Below are positions 25,748 to 35,252 of a DNA stretch of 64,000 nt, in pieces. This stretch comes from Planctomycetota bacterium (GTDB taxonomy: Bacteria; Planctomycetota; B15-G4). Within the stretch, counting starts at the first letter, position 1, and every line of letters begins with the position of its first letter. The notes beneath the pieces are model-generated. The model worked only from the letters and a program-made list of their open reading frames with translations, searched no databases and had not been told where the DNA came from. The position numbers were made by a program, and so were the translations under genes. The stretch covers positions 62,001 to 126,000 of the forward strand of contig JAQWOM010000015.1 of assembly GCA_029245865.1 (NCBI GenBank), in the 5' to 3' direction.

Positions 25748-28333
25748 ATGAGAGTTGTCCGCCGTCCTTCTGCTTGGATCCGATTCCCGACCCAGCTTGC
25801 CGCTGTGGCTGCGGTCTTGTTTTCTCTGATCGCATCCACTGCTTTGCCAGCAGATGGCTACCAGAAGCTGCTTTCGGCTCAGACGAAGCGTGCGGCCTTG
25901 GCCATGCGGCAGGGCGATTACGCTGCGGCAGAAGATGCTTGGCGCACGCTGCTCGAGTTCGACCCCGTTTCCACGGCGGGGCTCAACGGCATGGTCGAAG
26001 CAGCCAGGGCGCGCGAGGACCGTGATGCTGAGGCGCTCGCATTGCACGAACTCATCACGGTTTGGCAATCGATGGTTCATGGGGGCGATTCTCACCTTGA
26101 GCGCGATCTGGTGAAAGCCAAGGCGCGTCGTGCAGAAATCGACCCACATGCGGGCGAAGCCGCAGAACTCCTAGAGGACTATCTCGAGGCCATCAAGGAA
26201 CTGGGTGCCGCGTATTTGGCTGATGAGATGTACGCCAACGCGATGATCTGCTGGGGGCGAGTGGCGGCGCTGGTGGCTCCGGGAAGTCCCGATGAGCTCA
26301 AAGCTCTTGAGGTCATTGAAACGTGCTTGCGCGAAGGCGGTGATCACGTCGTGGCCATTGAGGTTCCGCGCCGCGAGATCGGCGGAAAAGATGCCGCTTG
26401 GATTTTGGCCCATGACAAGAAAACGCTGAAGTGGAACAAAGCTGCTTCACGTGACACGCCGCATTACCGAGTGAAGACCAATGCCGGGTGGCGCATGCTG
26501 AACGCCGCCGCGGAATCGATGGAGTCGGTCCACGCGTTTTACCGCGAGATCTGGGGAATTGTGCCAGACCCTCCGATAGGGCGCCCGGATCCAGATCTTC
26601 GTGACATCACGGTGCCGTCCATTGATCTCTATATCTACCGGGACCGAGAGGAATACCTGAAGCGTTCGGGCGCTCCCGAGTGGAGCGGAGGCGTGTTCAA
26701 AGGTTCCGAAGTGGCAACCTTTGATTACAGCGGCGGAGCCGATGGCGAGTCCTATCGCGACAGCATCAAAACGTTGTTCCATGAAGCCAGCCACCAGTTC
26801 ATGAGCGTGGCCGTAGGAAACGTCCCCTCATTCGTCAATGAAGGAATCGCGTGCTTGTTCGAGGGCATCGACATTCTTCCGAATGGGACGATTCGCCGAG
26901 ATCTGCCCGTGATGAACTACCTGAACGATCTGGATCAGCGCATTCGGAATGGTTCGTTTGATTCACTCGCGGATGTGATGGATCCGGTTAAAGGCAACGA
27001 ACCAGATTTCTATTCACCGCGCTGGGGCTTGTTCTATTACCTGCGCATGTGTGTGGACGACCAGGGCGCGTACATCTACCGCGACCTGTTAGAGGACTAC
27101 ATCTATGAGTTCAAGAGAGGCACTCCCGGCAATACGGTCGAGCACTTTGAAAACTTCTTTTTGATCCCGACTGCTGGCAGTACAGGCGTCGAAAATTTTT
27201 CTGAGTTCGAATCGACCTGGCGAAAGTGGATCCTCGCCCTCAAGGCGAGCCTCGTCGAAAAAGATGCACGAGTTAAGGAGTTTCGCCGAGAGGCTCGACT
27301 CTCGGCCCTCAAGAAGCAGTATGACAGGGCCTTGCGGTTCAACGACCGTGTGCTTGATCTCGAGCCGGATGATGTGGATGCGCTACATGGCGCGGCGTCG
27401 ATGTCGGACAAGCTCGAACTCATCGACCGTGCGGTTTACATGTATCGGCGGTTCCTGGAAGTCGCCGTAGAAGATGAAAAGAGGCGGCCAGATGTTTCCA
27501 AACGGATCGCTGTCTTGGATCCGCACTCCGTGAGTTGGGACGACGCTCGTCGCTCGCTCGTGGGAGGAATGGCGGCGCTCGCACAGCGGTATGACAAAGC
27601 AGAGATGCCGTTGATGGCTATGCGAGTCGGACACGATGTCTTGGAACTCGATGCCTTTGATGCGTCCTCACGTGCTCTGGTTGATCGACTCGAGCGTGAG
27701 ACGGGAATGAGCATCATTCGGTGGGAGCGGCTTTTTAACGGATTCGATATGGATGGGTGGCGTTCGCCTGGCGGCAAGGGCCCCTTTTATGTGACGAAGG
27801 ACGGCCGTCTCGAGTCGGATTATTCGAATGTTTTCGATGCGGACAGGGCGACGGGTGAAGCAGCAGGCGTTTCGCTTTACAGAAACTTATTTCTGGAGCG
27901 ACCGGTTCAAGGAAACTGGAGCCTTGAGGCGCGGATTTCTGCAGATCGCGCCTGGGAGATTGCCGGTTTGTGCTTCGGAGTAAAAGACGCTGACCACTTT
28001 GAAGCCATCGTGCTGAGGAAAACAGGGGACGGTGCTATTCAGAATGTGGACTTCGGGTCGTTCGATGGCTCTTGGACGTTCCGCGGGGACGGCTCCTACA
28101 AGGCTGAATACGACATCTACGATGACGAAGGTGTTTTGCTGCGTGTCGATATCAAAGGCAAAGAAGTTTTCGTAACGATTGATGGAGAACCGCTGACCGT
28201 CATCGTTGACGGGAAAGAGAGAGCTTCTATTGAATATCCAGCCGGGGCGTTGCGTGGCGACGTAGGACTCTTGTCATCTCGAGGGGTGACGAGTTTCCGT
28301 GATCTGCGGTTGCTAGCTGGCAAAGTTCGCTAA
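25748..28333 (+). CDS. Exported TPR / peptidase MA-like / LamG-type protein
   Basis: An 861-residue exported protein. It starts with an Arg-rich signal peptide (RRPSAWIRF then AAVAAVLFSLIAST), followed by TPR-like helices (AAEDAWRTLLEFDP). The central domain has a zinc-peptidase signature, HEASH at H345-E346-H349 and a further Glu at E365 in FVNEGIACLFEG, the pattern of DUF1570 and peptidase-MA-like proteins. After more TPR-like helices (YDRALRFNDRVLDLEPDDVDAL), the last 200 residues (FNGFDMDGWRSP onward) resemble the LamG-like 3-keto-disaccharide hydrolase (DUF1080) fold, often a sugar-binding or hydrolase module in planctomycetes. A cell-surface protease or glycan-processing role is an inference from domains only. 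It lies between the pseudouridine synthase and RCK genes. Confidence 0.85.
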   Translation: MRVVRRPSAWIRFPTQLAAVAAVLFSLIASTALPADGYQKLLSAQTKRAALAMRQGDYAAAEDAWRTLLEFDPVSTAGLNGMVEAARAREDRDAEALALHELITVWQSMVHGGDSHLERDLVKAKARRAEIDPHAGEAAELLEDYLEAIKELGAAYLADEMYANAMICWGRVAALVAPGSPDELKALEVIETCLREGGDHVVAIEVPRREIGGKDAAWILAHDKKTLKWNKAASRDTPHYRVKTNAGWRMLNAAAESMESVHAFYREIWGIVPDPPIGRPDPDLRDITVPSIDLYIYRDREEYLKRSGAPEWSGGVFKGSEVATFDYSGGADGESYRDSIKTLFHEASHQFMSVAVGNVPSFVNEGIACLFEGIDILPNGTIRRDLPVMNYLNDLDQRIRNGSFDSLADVMDPVKGNEPDFYSPRWGLFYYLRMCVDDQGAYIYRDLLEDYIYEFKRGTPGNTVEHFENFFLIPTAGSTGVENFSEFESTWRKWILALKASLVEKDARVKEFRREARLSALKKQYDRALRFNDRVLDLEPDDVDALHGAASMSDKLELIDRAVYMYRRFLEVAVEDEKRRPDVSKRIAVLDPHSVSWDDARRSLVGGMAALAQRYDKAEMPLMAMRVGHDVLELDAFDASSRALVDRLERETGMSIIRWERLFNGFDMDGWRSPGGKGPFYVTKDGRLESDYSNVFDADRATGEAAGVSLYRNLFLERPVQGNWSLEARISADRAWEIAGLCFGVKDADHFEAIVLRKTGDGAIQNVDFGSFDGSWTFRGDGSYKAEYDIYDDEGVLLRVDIKGKEVFVTIDGEPLTVIVDGKERASIEYPAGALRGDVGLLSSRGVTSFRDLRLLAGKVR

Positions 28334-28349
28334 CAGGGGCTCATGTTGT

Positions 28350-29066
28350 ATGGACATTTTCTCAACGAGTGATCATGTCGTTGTCTGTGGATACGGCAGC
28401 ACGGGGACATTTGTCGCCCGTGATCTGAAGGCAGAGGGCGTGCCTCTTGTGATCGTTGACAAATCTTCTGAGCGCATCAGCATTGCGCATGAAGACGGAC
28501 ACCTGACTTTGCTGGGCGATGTCCTTGTTCCCGAGATTCTCAAGGAAGCCGGCATTGAACGTGCGCGAGGTGTGATCTTTGTGTTGCCCTCCGAGAGCGA
28601 CAATCTTTTTGCCACGATGAGCGCACGCGAACTGAATCCAGATATCTTCATTATTGCGCGCCACAGTTCTCCGCATGCTGGCGACAAGTTGTTAAAGGCT
28701 GGCGCAGACCGGGCCGTGAACCCATTGGAAGAGACCGGCCGGCGAATTGGTGATGAGATCGTGCGCCCAGCAGTGATCGATCTCATGCGTATCTTCAAAG
28801 AAGAAGATAAGAGTGAAAGCGACGATGTTCGCGTTCGAGAAGTAAAAATCGAACCGGGCTGCTCGTTAGTGGGCAAATCACTTCAAGAAGCAAATATACG
28901 CGCGACCATGGACATCATGGTGATCGCGATGCGCAAAGCTGGCGCGAGCACGCGATTCAACCCGGACCCACAGCGTCCCATGACCTCTGGTGATGTTCTT
29001 GTTTGTATGGGTCGGCTCTCCATGTTGCGAGAGCTCCACGAAATGGCACAAGGAGAAGAAGAATAA
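28350..29066 (+). CDS. RCK/TrkA-type NAD-binding regulatory protein
   Basis: A 238-residue soluble protein with an N-terminal TrkA-N (RCK) Rossmann domain, starting at the dinucleotide loop VVVCGYGSTG with the acidic end VIVDKSSE, and a C-terminal TrkA-C domain (VREVKIEPGCSLVGKSL, then GDVLVCMG). Such proteins gate K+ channels or transporters by binding nucleotides. It carries no pore segment and no transporter gene is adjacent, so its partner must be elsewhere; the family is clear but the ion is inferred. The ATG at 28350 has AGGGG about eleven bases upstream. Its TAA overlaps the ATG of gltX (TAATG), so gltX is translationally coupled to it. Confidence 0.9.
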   Translation: MDIFSTSDHVVVCGYGSTGTFVARDLKAEGVPLVIVDKSSERISIAHEDGHLTLLGDVLVPEILKEAGIERARGVIFVLPSESDNLFATMSARELNPDIFIIARHSSPHAGDKLLKAGADRAVNPLEETGRRIGDEIVRPAVIDLMRIFKEEDKSESDDVRVREVKIEPGCSLVGKSLQEANIRATMDIMVIAMRKAGASTRFNPDPQRPMTSGDVLVCMGRLSMLRELHEMAQGEEE

Positions 29067-30511
29067 TGGAGGTTGTGACGCGGGTTGCTCCGTCCCCCAC
29101 GGGAGAGCCTCATGTCGGCACGGCCTACGTGTCGTTGTTTAACTGGGCTTGGGCTCGACGCAACGGAGGACGGTTTATCTTGCGCATCGAGGACACTGAC
29201 CAGGCTCGCAGCAAGCGAGAGCACGAGACGGCCATCTTGGAAGCGCTCGCATGGCTGGGCATCGTTCCTGATGAGAGTCCGCTAAGCGGGGGGGAGTATG
29301 GCCCGTACCGTCAGAGTGAGCGCAAGAGCATCTATTCGGAATACACCGACAGATTGATCGCATCCGGCCATGCCTACCGATGTTTCTGTACGCCGGAACG
29401 GTTGACCGAGTTGCGTGCGTTCCAGAGGGCTGCCAAGCGTCCCAGTGGTTATGACGGGGCATGTCGTGCGATTGCGCCGGAAGACTCGGCAAAGCGCGCC
29501 GAGGCCGAGGCTTTTGTTGTGCGCCTCGCCGTAGACAAGTCGGCCACGACTCGTTTCAACGACTTGCTACGTGGCGAAATTGTGATCGAAAACGAAAATA
29601 TCGACGATCAAGTGCTGCTGAAGTCAGACGGCATGCCTACATATCACATGGCGAACATCGTGGATGACCACCTGATGGGAGTCACGATCGTGATGCGCGC
29701 CGAGGAGTGGATTCCGTCGTCTCCGAAGCACGTCATGCTTTATGAGGCTCTCGGGTGGGATCCTCCAGCCTTTGCACACGTGCCGCTGTTGCGCAACAAA
29801 GACAAGAGCAAGATCTCCAAGCGAAAGAACCCTACGTCGCTTGAGTGGTACCGAGAGCAGGGCTATCTCCCCGAAGCCATGGTGAACTTTTTGGCGCTTC
29901 AGGGGTGGAGCCTGAAAGAAGACAACGAAGAGTTCGACGTTGAGACTTTTGTCGATAAGTTCAATCCGAGTGACATCAGCGTGGGCGGCCCCGTCTTCGA
30001 TATGCAGAAGTTGGACTGGTTGAACGGGGAGAAGATCCGCAAGCTCGATGTGGGCGCTCTCGCAGACCGAATCGTGAGCGAGGGGTTTGCAGGTGATTGG
30101 TCTCACGCAGATATTGTTCGCGTCTTGCCACTTTTCCAGGAGCGCATGAAGCGGCTTCCGGATTTTGCCGAGAGCGCGGGCTACTTGCTTGGACGGATTG
30201 AGCCGGACATGGAAGGACTCTCAAAGAAGGTCAAAAAGGCCGATCCAGAAGCTCTCCGTGCCGCGCTCGTCAAGGCCTCGGAAACCTTGAAGGAGATGGC
30301 CGGTCAGCCAGAAGAAGCGCGGGAATCAGCACTGCGGGCTATTGCAGAGGAGGCCGGCCTGAAAGTTGGCAACCTGTTCATGGGCTTGCGAGTTGCCGTG
30401 ACAGGCGCGACGGCGAGCCCACCGCTCTTGCCATCGATCGATGAGTTGGGCGTTGAAGAAAGTGTCGCGAGAATCGCAAACCTGGTTGAGCGCTTGGTGC
30501 CAACGGCCTAA
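29066..30511 (+). CDS. gltX: Glutamyl-tRNA synthetase
   Basis: A 481-residue class I synthetase that charges tRNA-Glu (and in bacteria lacking GlnRS also tRNA-Gln). The ATG at 29066 has AGGAG ten bases upstream and begins MEVVTRVAPSPTGEPHVGT; the HIGH-equivalent is HVGT and the KMSKS-equivalent is KISKRK. A CFCTPERL segment and the catalytic Rossmann region with IENENIDDQVLLKSDG are as expected, and the anticodon-binding region occupies the last 150 residues. The start is set at the coupled position, the longer frame beginning at 29003 being out of step with the family start. It is the middle of the RCK-gltX-rRNA methylase run, a mix of functions without an obvious theme. Confidence 0.97.
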   Translation: MEVVTRVAPSPTGEPHVGTAYVSLFNWAWARRNGGRFILRIEDTDQARSKREHETAILEALAWLGIVPDESPLSGGEYGPYRQSERKSIYSEYTDRLIASGHAYRCFCTPERLTELRAFQRAAKRPSGYDGACRAIAPEDSAKRAEAEAFVVRLAVDKSATTRFNDLLRGEIVIENENIDDQVLLKSDGMPTYHMANIVDDHLMGVTIVMRAEEWIPSSPKHVMLYEALGWDPPAFAHVPLLRNKDKSKISKRKNPTSLEWYREQGYLPEAMVNFLALQGWSLKEDNEEFDVETFVDKFNPSDISVGGPVFDMQKLDWLNGEKIRKLDVGALADRIVSEGFAGDWSHADIVRVLPLFQERMKRLPDFAESAGYLLGRIEPDMEGLSKKVKKADPEALRAALVKASETLKEMAGQPEEARESALRAIAEEAGLKVGNLFMGLRVAVTGATASPPLLPSIDELGVEESVARIANLVERLVPTA

Positions 30512-30540
30512 GTGCTTCGATCGACTCCTTCGAAGATTCG

Positions 30541-31314
30541 ATGAACCTCGAATTGACCAACCCCCATAGTGTGCTAGCGGCACTCAAGCGCCGGCCTCAA
30601 GATGTGCTTGAAGTCAGGCTTTCAGGTGGAAAGCTGACAGAGGCTTGGCGCCAGGTCTCCGACATGGCCAAGGAGTGCGGCGTTGCAGTGACGGAGTCGG
30701 CTGCGTCGGGGTCCCGGACTGATCGTTCGAAATCCGGAGGTGGGCGGCAAGGGCGATTGATGGCGAGTGTTCGTTCCTTGGAAAGTATGGATCCGTCCGA
30801 TTTGTTTGCGCAGGTGCGAGATCAGGAGGGGGTCCCCGGCTTGTGGCTCGCGCTTGATTGCGTGCAAGACCCACACAATCTCGGAGCGGTTTTTCGATCA
30901 GCAGCGTTTTTTGGTGTGCGCGGTGTGTTGTTGACTCGCGATCGGTCGGCGCCCTTGAGCGCTGTCGTCTACGATGTCGCCTCGGGCGGCATGGAATCAG
31001 TTCCTTTTTCGAGCCCACCCAATCTGGACCGTGCGCTGAAGGTTGCGCGAGATGCGGGGCTCTGGATCCTCGGCGCCGCAGAAGAGGCCTCGCGAGACGT
31101 TTCGGAGGTTCCACGCGATCGGCCGTGGCTGCTCGTGCTGGGAAACGAGGAAACGGGGCTACGGCGGCTGACTCGTGAGAATTGCGATGACGTTTGTCGA
31201 ATCACGTCTCACGGGGCGGTCGGGTCGCTGAACATTTCTGCTGCGGGGGCCGTTCTCATGGCTCAGCTCTCAGCAACCAGTCAGGCTGCCCCGAGCGGTG
31301 AGTCCGCCGACTAA
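30541..31314 (+). CDS. TrmH/RlmB-family 2'-O-ribose methyltransferase (SPOUT)
   Basis: A 257-residue SPOUT-class methyltransferase. The three knot motifs are visible: DPHNLGAVFRSAAFFGV, VLGNEETGLRRL and SLNISAAGAVLM. The N-terminal 75 residues form a substrate-binding domain; the usual HQGIVA-like motif appears here as GRQGRLMASV, a variant. By similarity the enzyme methylates a ribose 2'-OH in 23S rRNA, as RlmB does at G2251, but a tRNA target of the TrmH type cannot be excluded. It begins 30 bases after gltX, with no strong Shine-Dalgarno, and converges with the Nudix gene. Confidence 0.92.
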   Translation: MNLELTNPHSVLAALKRRPQDVLEVRLSGGKLTEAWRQVSDMAKECGVAVTESAASGSRTDRSKSGGGRQGRLMASVRSLESMDPSDLFAQVRDQEGVPGLWLALDCVQDPHNLGAVFRSAAFFGVRGVLLTRDRSAPLSAVVYDVASGGMESVPFSSPPNLDRALKVARDAGLWILGAAEEASRDVSEVPRDRPWLLVLGNEETGLRRLTRENCDDVCRITSHGAVGSLNISAAGAVLMAQLSATSQAAPSGESAD

Positions 31315-31320
31315 GAAAAG

Positions 31321-32202
31321 CTACGAGTTGTTCACTTGTGAGCTGACAGGAAGTGCCGCCCGTACCGCGTCATATTCGGGGTGATTCGAATCGAGGACTC
31401 CGTGACGCAATAGAAAATCGAGAAGCGCTAGGTTGCAGTTGAACTTGAAGTCGGGTGTCTCGGCGATGCGCTGCAGCACTTCCTCGATGGGCCAGAGTTC
31501 AAAAGAGTCCACTTCACCGTCCGTGTTGTGTGGAGCGAAGTCCTCGGAGAGTTCGAGTTCGTATAGAAAAAGTGTGTCGTTGCGGATGCCCTGATCAGTC
31601 TCCAGCCGATAACTGATTGATCCTGTTTGCCTGGCGCGCCTTGCGAGTTCCACCGGAATGTCTGCCTCTTCGGCGCACTCTTTGATCAAGTTCTCCTCCA
31701 GGGAGATCCCGATTGGTTGGCCGCCTGCGACGAGATTGTCGAGCATGCCCGGGAAGGTGACCTTGTGCGAGGAGCGACGAGCAATCCACATGTGTAGGCC
31801 TTCTGATTTGCGTACGAATCCATGCATGTGAACGCCGAAGGCTGGAGCCCCAAAGGCCGGCATGGCGGATCGTTCCAAGGCGAGATACGGCGGAGCGCCG
31901 AACCGGGTGACGACGGGATAGAGTTCATGCCCCATGCGCGGGACCAGCCCGATGTCCTGCAAAGCATGAACGACTTGGTTCATGGCCTCTGAACGTTCGG
32001 AGAAAGTTGTGTAGCGATGAGACAGAGCAACTCGTTTCTCTGTTTCATCGAAGATCAACGCACCCGTTTCATCACGGATTGTCCCCAGTGTTGCAAGCCA
32101 ATCGCGTCGTACCCATCCGAGGTCTGTACTTGCTACGCGAAACGGGACGAATCGGTTGAGATCGTGTGCGGTGCATTCAGCGATACGATCCATGAGCGAC
32201 AT
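31321..32202 (-). CDS. Nudix hydrolase with DUF4743-like N-terminal region
   Basis: A 293-residue protein like the DUF4743-plus-Nudix proteins related to the thiamine pyrophosphokinase-type TNR3 family. The Nudix box is recognised as GGQPIGISLEENLIKECAEEADI, with the KECAEEAD helix holding the metal-binding glutamates. The N-terminal half lacks a signal peptide and carries FVPFRVASTDLGWVRRDW, the segment I associate with DUF4743. The substrate is probably a nucleoside diphosphate linked to another moiety and cannot be fixed here. It is separated by six bases from the convergent methylase gene and lies 41 bases downstream of the GH9 gene on the same strand, so it may be read from that transcript. 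Confidence 0.87.
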   Translation of the reverse strand: MSLMDRIAECTAHDLNRFVPFRVASTDLGWVRRDWLATLGTIRDETGALIFDETEKRVALSHRYTTFSERSEAMNQVVHALQDIGLVPRMGHELYPVVTRFGAPPYLALERSAMPAFGAPAFGVHMHGFVRKSEGLHMWIARRSSHKVTFPGMLDNLVAGGQPIGISLEENLIKECAEEADIPVELARRARQTGSISYRLETDQGIRNDTLFLYELELSEDFAPHNTDGEVDSFELWPIEEVLQRIAETPDFKFNCNLALLDFLLRHGVLDSNHPEYDAVRAALPVSSQVNNS

Positions 32203-32243
32203 GGCTGCATGGTAACGATGCTGTTTCCATTTGAGATTGGAAA

Positions 32244-35200
32244 TCAGTCGATTGGGACGGGGGACCCATTGAGTGTTACGTCGGTTGTTTCGGCGATCGT
32301 TCCGGAAGATCCAGTGCCTTGGAATCCGATGCTAAAAGACTCTCCCGGCTCGACGGCTTCGGACCACTCCGGAGCCAAGACAACAAAGTGTCCATTTGTT
32401 TGTGAGTACAACTCGCCTTGCCACAAATTGACAATGCCAAAGGTTGCGTCAAACTCGATGACCCAGTCGGCAGGAATGAGATCTTGGCCGCCGTTCGTAA
32501 AGGTCAGATCAGCGGTGAAGCCACTTCCCCAATCGTCTGTAATCTCGAAGGCACACTGAACCCCGCTCAGTTCGCAACTGTCGGGAACCCCGTTCCTGTC
32601 GGCGTCTTCGATTCCGGATGCGATATCACATGCGTCGGGAATGCCGTTGCCATTGCAGTCAGGAACAGTCCCGCCGGCAATAGCGCAGGCATCCGCGATA
32701 CCGTCGCTATCACAGTCTGAAAATGGCTGACAGGCATCCGGGATGCCGTCAAAGTCGCAATCCTCTGCACCTTCGGCGATCTCGAACGCATCTGGAATGC
32801 CATCGCCGTTGCAGTCAGGGTCACATTCATCAGGGCGTCCGTTTCCGTCGAGATCGCTCGCGCCATTCGCGATGTCCTCGGCATCATCGATGCCGTTGTT
32901 GTTGCAGTCGACTGTGCCTTCCTCACCGAAAACGAAGACACCCGCGTCGTAGACGGAGATCATTTCTGTCTTTTCGAGAGCCGCCTGCCCGAAAGCGAGG
33001 CCGGCGATCGAAGGGTCGTTGCCGGGATTCCATGCGGCATCCGAAGCTGACCCCTCAAGGCCGATCGTGACCTGACATTCTCGACGATAATTGGTTCCGG
33101 TGCCTGGGCCAATGAGTTCACCGCTGTAGGAAATCTCGACGAACCAGATGTTGGAGGCAGCATTGGCCAGTTGCAGCGAGCCAAGTGTCCCGCCATCAAG
33201 GAAACCACTCTCGACGAAGACATCCTCGATGCCGTAGCCAGCTGCAAAGACTTCGCTGAGGTCGACATAGATCCGATAGGAGAGGGCGTCACTCATCCGT
33301 GCGGGCCATGCACTTCGATTGTTGAGCATGCAGCGGAGTTTGGTGAATGTCGCGCCGTCCTCGAGGATCGAGGCTTCTACGAACATTTCCTTCCCGTAGG
33401 ACGGCTCGATGGGCGGGAACTCTGAATCTGGCAGAGGGCTTCCGCCGTACTCTTGTGCCAACCATCCAAGGCTGGCGACAAGGCCGGCGTTGTAGTCGCA
33501 TGAAACTTCATTGGTGACGTAGTCGCTGCGGACATCCGCATAGTCGAAGTCATCTGCTGAAGCAGGTCCGCCCACAAGTGCGCCCCAAAGTGTGTGCCGG
33601 TTGGGGTCCGGGTCGTTGATCTGGTTGTTCCAGGAACCGTGTGCGGTGACATGGTGAGGGCGTATGGGGGGATTCACACCAAAGCCGCAGACATAGCTCG
33701 AGTCGCGTGGGTTGTCGCCCAGCATGTAGTTGATCTGGCTCTCGCCGAAGGATCGGTATCGCCCATCGGGATCTCCGACCATCTCGGCATAGGCAAATGC
33801 GATGAATGAAGTGTTCGCCGAATATCTGAGTGAACCCCAGGTGTCGAGCCATGCGAGGCCGCCACTCGTGTAGGAGATTCCACCACCGGGTTGCCAGTGG
33901 TCGAGGTGCTGTTCGACTGCATAGCGGTACTGTTCTTCGCCGGTGAGAGCAGCAAGCAAGCACGCCGTGCCGTTGATCTTGCCCCCCCAGGATTGCGACC
34001 AGTTGGGGTTGGGGCTTGAAGCCGCAAAGTGCACACGCGCAGCATCAAGATATTCAGATTCTCCGGTTGCGCGGTAAAGCCACGTTGCAGACCACGCGAG
34101 TTCGTCTGTGTAGCCGGAGTATGAGTTGTAGTACGAGGAAATATTTGGAATCGCGTTGTTGTAGGTGCCCTGGTACGTACTCGCGAATGAGTAGAGCTCG
34201 CGTGCATGCTGCAGCAGCGTCGCGGCATAGACGGCATCTTCTTGCTGGAAGAGTATCGAAGCTGCCGCAAGAAATGCTGCTGCTTCACCGACGGGCTCCG
34301 AACCGGGGTTGCTTGGCGTCAACCACCAGATCTTCGGTCGGTATCCGACGGCCTGAGTGTGTATTTCAGGTGCGCCCCAGAAACTGTGGGACTCTGCGCC
34401 CTGGCCGATTTGGCCGACGAAGACATTTGGCTCCGGATGTGCTGCCACGCACCAATCAGCATGCCAGCGGAGCGTATCCAAAAGTTGGTCCATCTGGTTC
34501 GAATCACGAAAGCCCTCTTCGAACTCGATGCCACTCCACGCCATGAGTGTCATGGCCGAAGTGATCGGCAAGGTGAACGTTACGGTGTCACCAGCATCCA
34601 TGTACCGATTCAGGATTCCGGCGTCGACGTCGTACTGACCGTTCTCTTGTTCGAGCTCGAAGTTGAATGCATCACCACGCCAGTTGAGCGGGTACTTCTG
34701 GGGGAGATGGCCGGCTCGCTGCGCATAGTAGAAGGTGAGTGATTTTTGCAGCGCTTCGCCGTAATTAAACGGCCCATCCCCTGTCTGAATGTCGAGCTGC
34801 AACGCATCCGAGATGGCGACGCTCGGAGGGGAAAGAGATTCGATGACTCCGAACTGGAAGCACAGTTTGTCGCCCAGGGAATCTGGCACCTTGAAATAGA
34901 TATGAACTTCTCCCTGGCTGTCCGTTTGAAGTTGCAGCGTGATCAGCGGCTGGACGTTCAAGGTGCAGCCTGGAGAAACGCCGGCGACGTTTGAGAGGCT
35001 GAGTTCGAGGGGGGTCCCATCCGGATGGGTGTTGGTGGTGCCTACAACCAGAACGCAGGTCGAGTTCGGAGTGGCGCCCATGAGGTGAAGGCCGGCATCT
35101 TCGCCAGACGTCAGGCTCCCCGTAGAGGTTATGGCCGGAGGTGGGTTGATGCCGGCACAGCCTGGCGCATAGATCGTCTGAGCCGACAGTGTCGACTTGA

Positions 35201-35252
35201 TTGCGAACAATGCGACGAGGAGAAGAATCAGCCGGCCGAACGGGCGAACCAT
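32244..35252 (-). CDS. Modular GH9 cellulase with CBM3-like and CBM2-like modules
   Basis: An exported endoglucanase-type protein of about 1002 residues. The chosen ATG at 35252 begins a signal peptide (VRPFGRLILLLVALFAIKSTLSA); an ATG at 35351 with GGAG eight bases upstream is an alternative with a long basic leader. In order: a beta-rich domain (residues about 25-160) of a type also found in the amidase at 41120; a GH9 catalytic domain with the DAGD motif (D219, D222), HHVTAHGS and the acid Glu E582 in NEVSCDYNAG; a CBM3-like module (KLRCMLNNRSAWPAR); six or so calcium-type repeats; and a C-terminal CBM2-like module (WGSGFTADLTFTNGG). It would cut beta-1,4-glucan outside the cell. Family assignment is firm, exact specificity is not. 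Confidence 0.92.
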   Translation of the reverse strand: MVRPFGRLILLLVALFAIKSTLSAQTIYAPGCAGINPPPAITSTGSLTSGEDAGLHLMGATPNSTCVLVVGTTNTHPDGTPLELSLSNVAGVSPGCTLNVQPLITLQLQTDSQGEVHIYFKVPDSLGDKLCFQFGVIESLSPPSVAISDALQLDIQTGDGPFNYGEALQKSLTFYYAQRAGHLPQKYPLNWRGDAFNFELEQENGQYDVDAGILNRYMDAGDTVTFTLPITSAMTLMAWSGIEFEEGFRDSNQMDQLLDTLRWHADWCVAAHPEPNVFVGQIGQGAESHSFWGAPEIHTQAVGYRPKIWWLTPSNPGSEPVGEAAAFLAAASILFQQEDAVYAATLLQHARELYSFASTYQGTYNNAIPNISSYYNSYSGYTDELAWSATWLYRATGESEYLDAARVHFAASSPNPNWSQSWGGKINGTACLLAALTGEEQYRYAVEQHLDHWQPGGGISYTSGGLAWLDTWGSLRYSANTSFIAFAYAEMVGDPDGRYRSFGESQINYMLGDNPRDSSYVCGFGVNPPIRPHHVTAHGSWNNQINDPDPNRHTLWGALVGGPASADDFDYADVRSDYVTNEVSCDYNAGLVASLGWLAQEYGGSPLPDSEFPPIEPSYGKEMFVEASILEDGATFTKLRCMLNNRSAWPARMSDALSYRIYVDLSEVFAAGYGIEDVFVESGFLDGGTLGSLQLANAASNIWFVEISYSGELIGPGTGTNYRRECQVTIGLEGSASDAAWNPGNDPSIAGLAFGQAALEKTEMISVYDAGVFVFGEEGTVDCNNNGIDDAEDIANGASDLDGNGRPDECDPDCNGDGIPDAFEIAEGAEDCDFDGIPDACQPFSDCDSDGIADACAIAGGTVPDCNGNGIPDACDIASGIEDADRNGVPDSCELSGVQCAFEITDDWGSGFTADLTFTNGGQDLIPADWVIEFDATFGIVNLWQGELYSQTNGHFVVLAPEWSEAVEPGESFSIGFQGTGSSGTIAETTDVTLNGSPVPID
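32568..32912 (-). repeat. Tandem calcium-type repeats in the GH9 protein
   Basis: Within the cellulase gene, several units of about 20-25 residues with the pattern DCNxNGIxDA or DCDxDGIxDA follow one another, as in thrombospondin type 3 and related Ca-binding linkers. They join the CBM3-like and CBM2-like modules and probably form a calcium-stiffened spacer. The DNA repeats are diverged but show a recurring GGNATGCCGT-like core on the plus strand. Confidence 0.7.
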
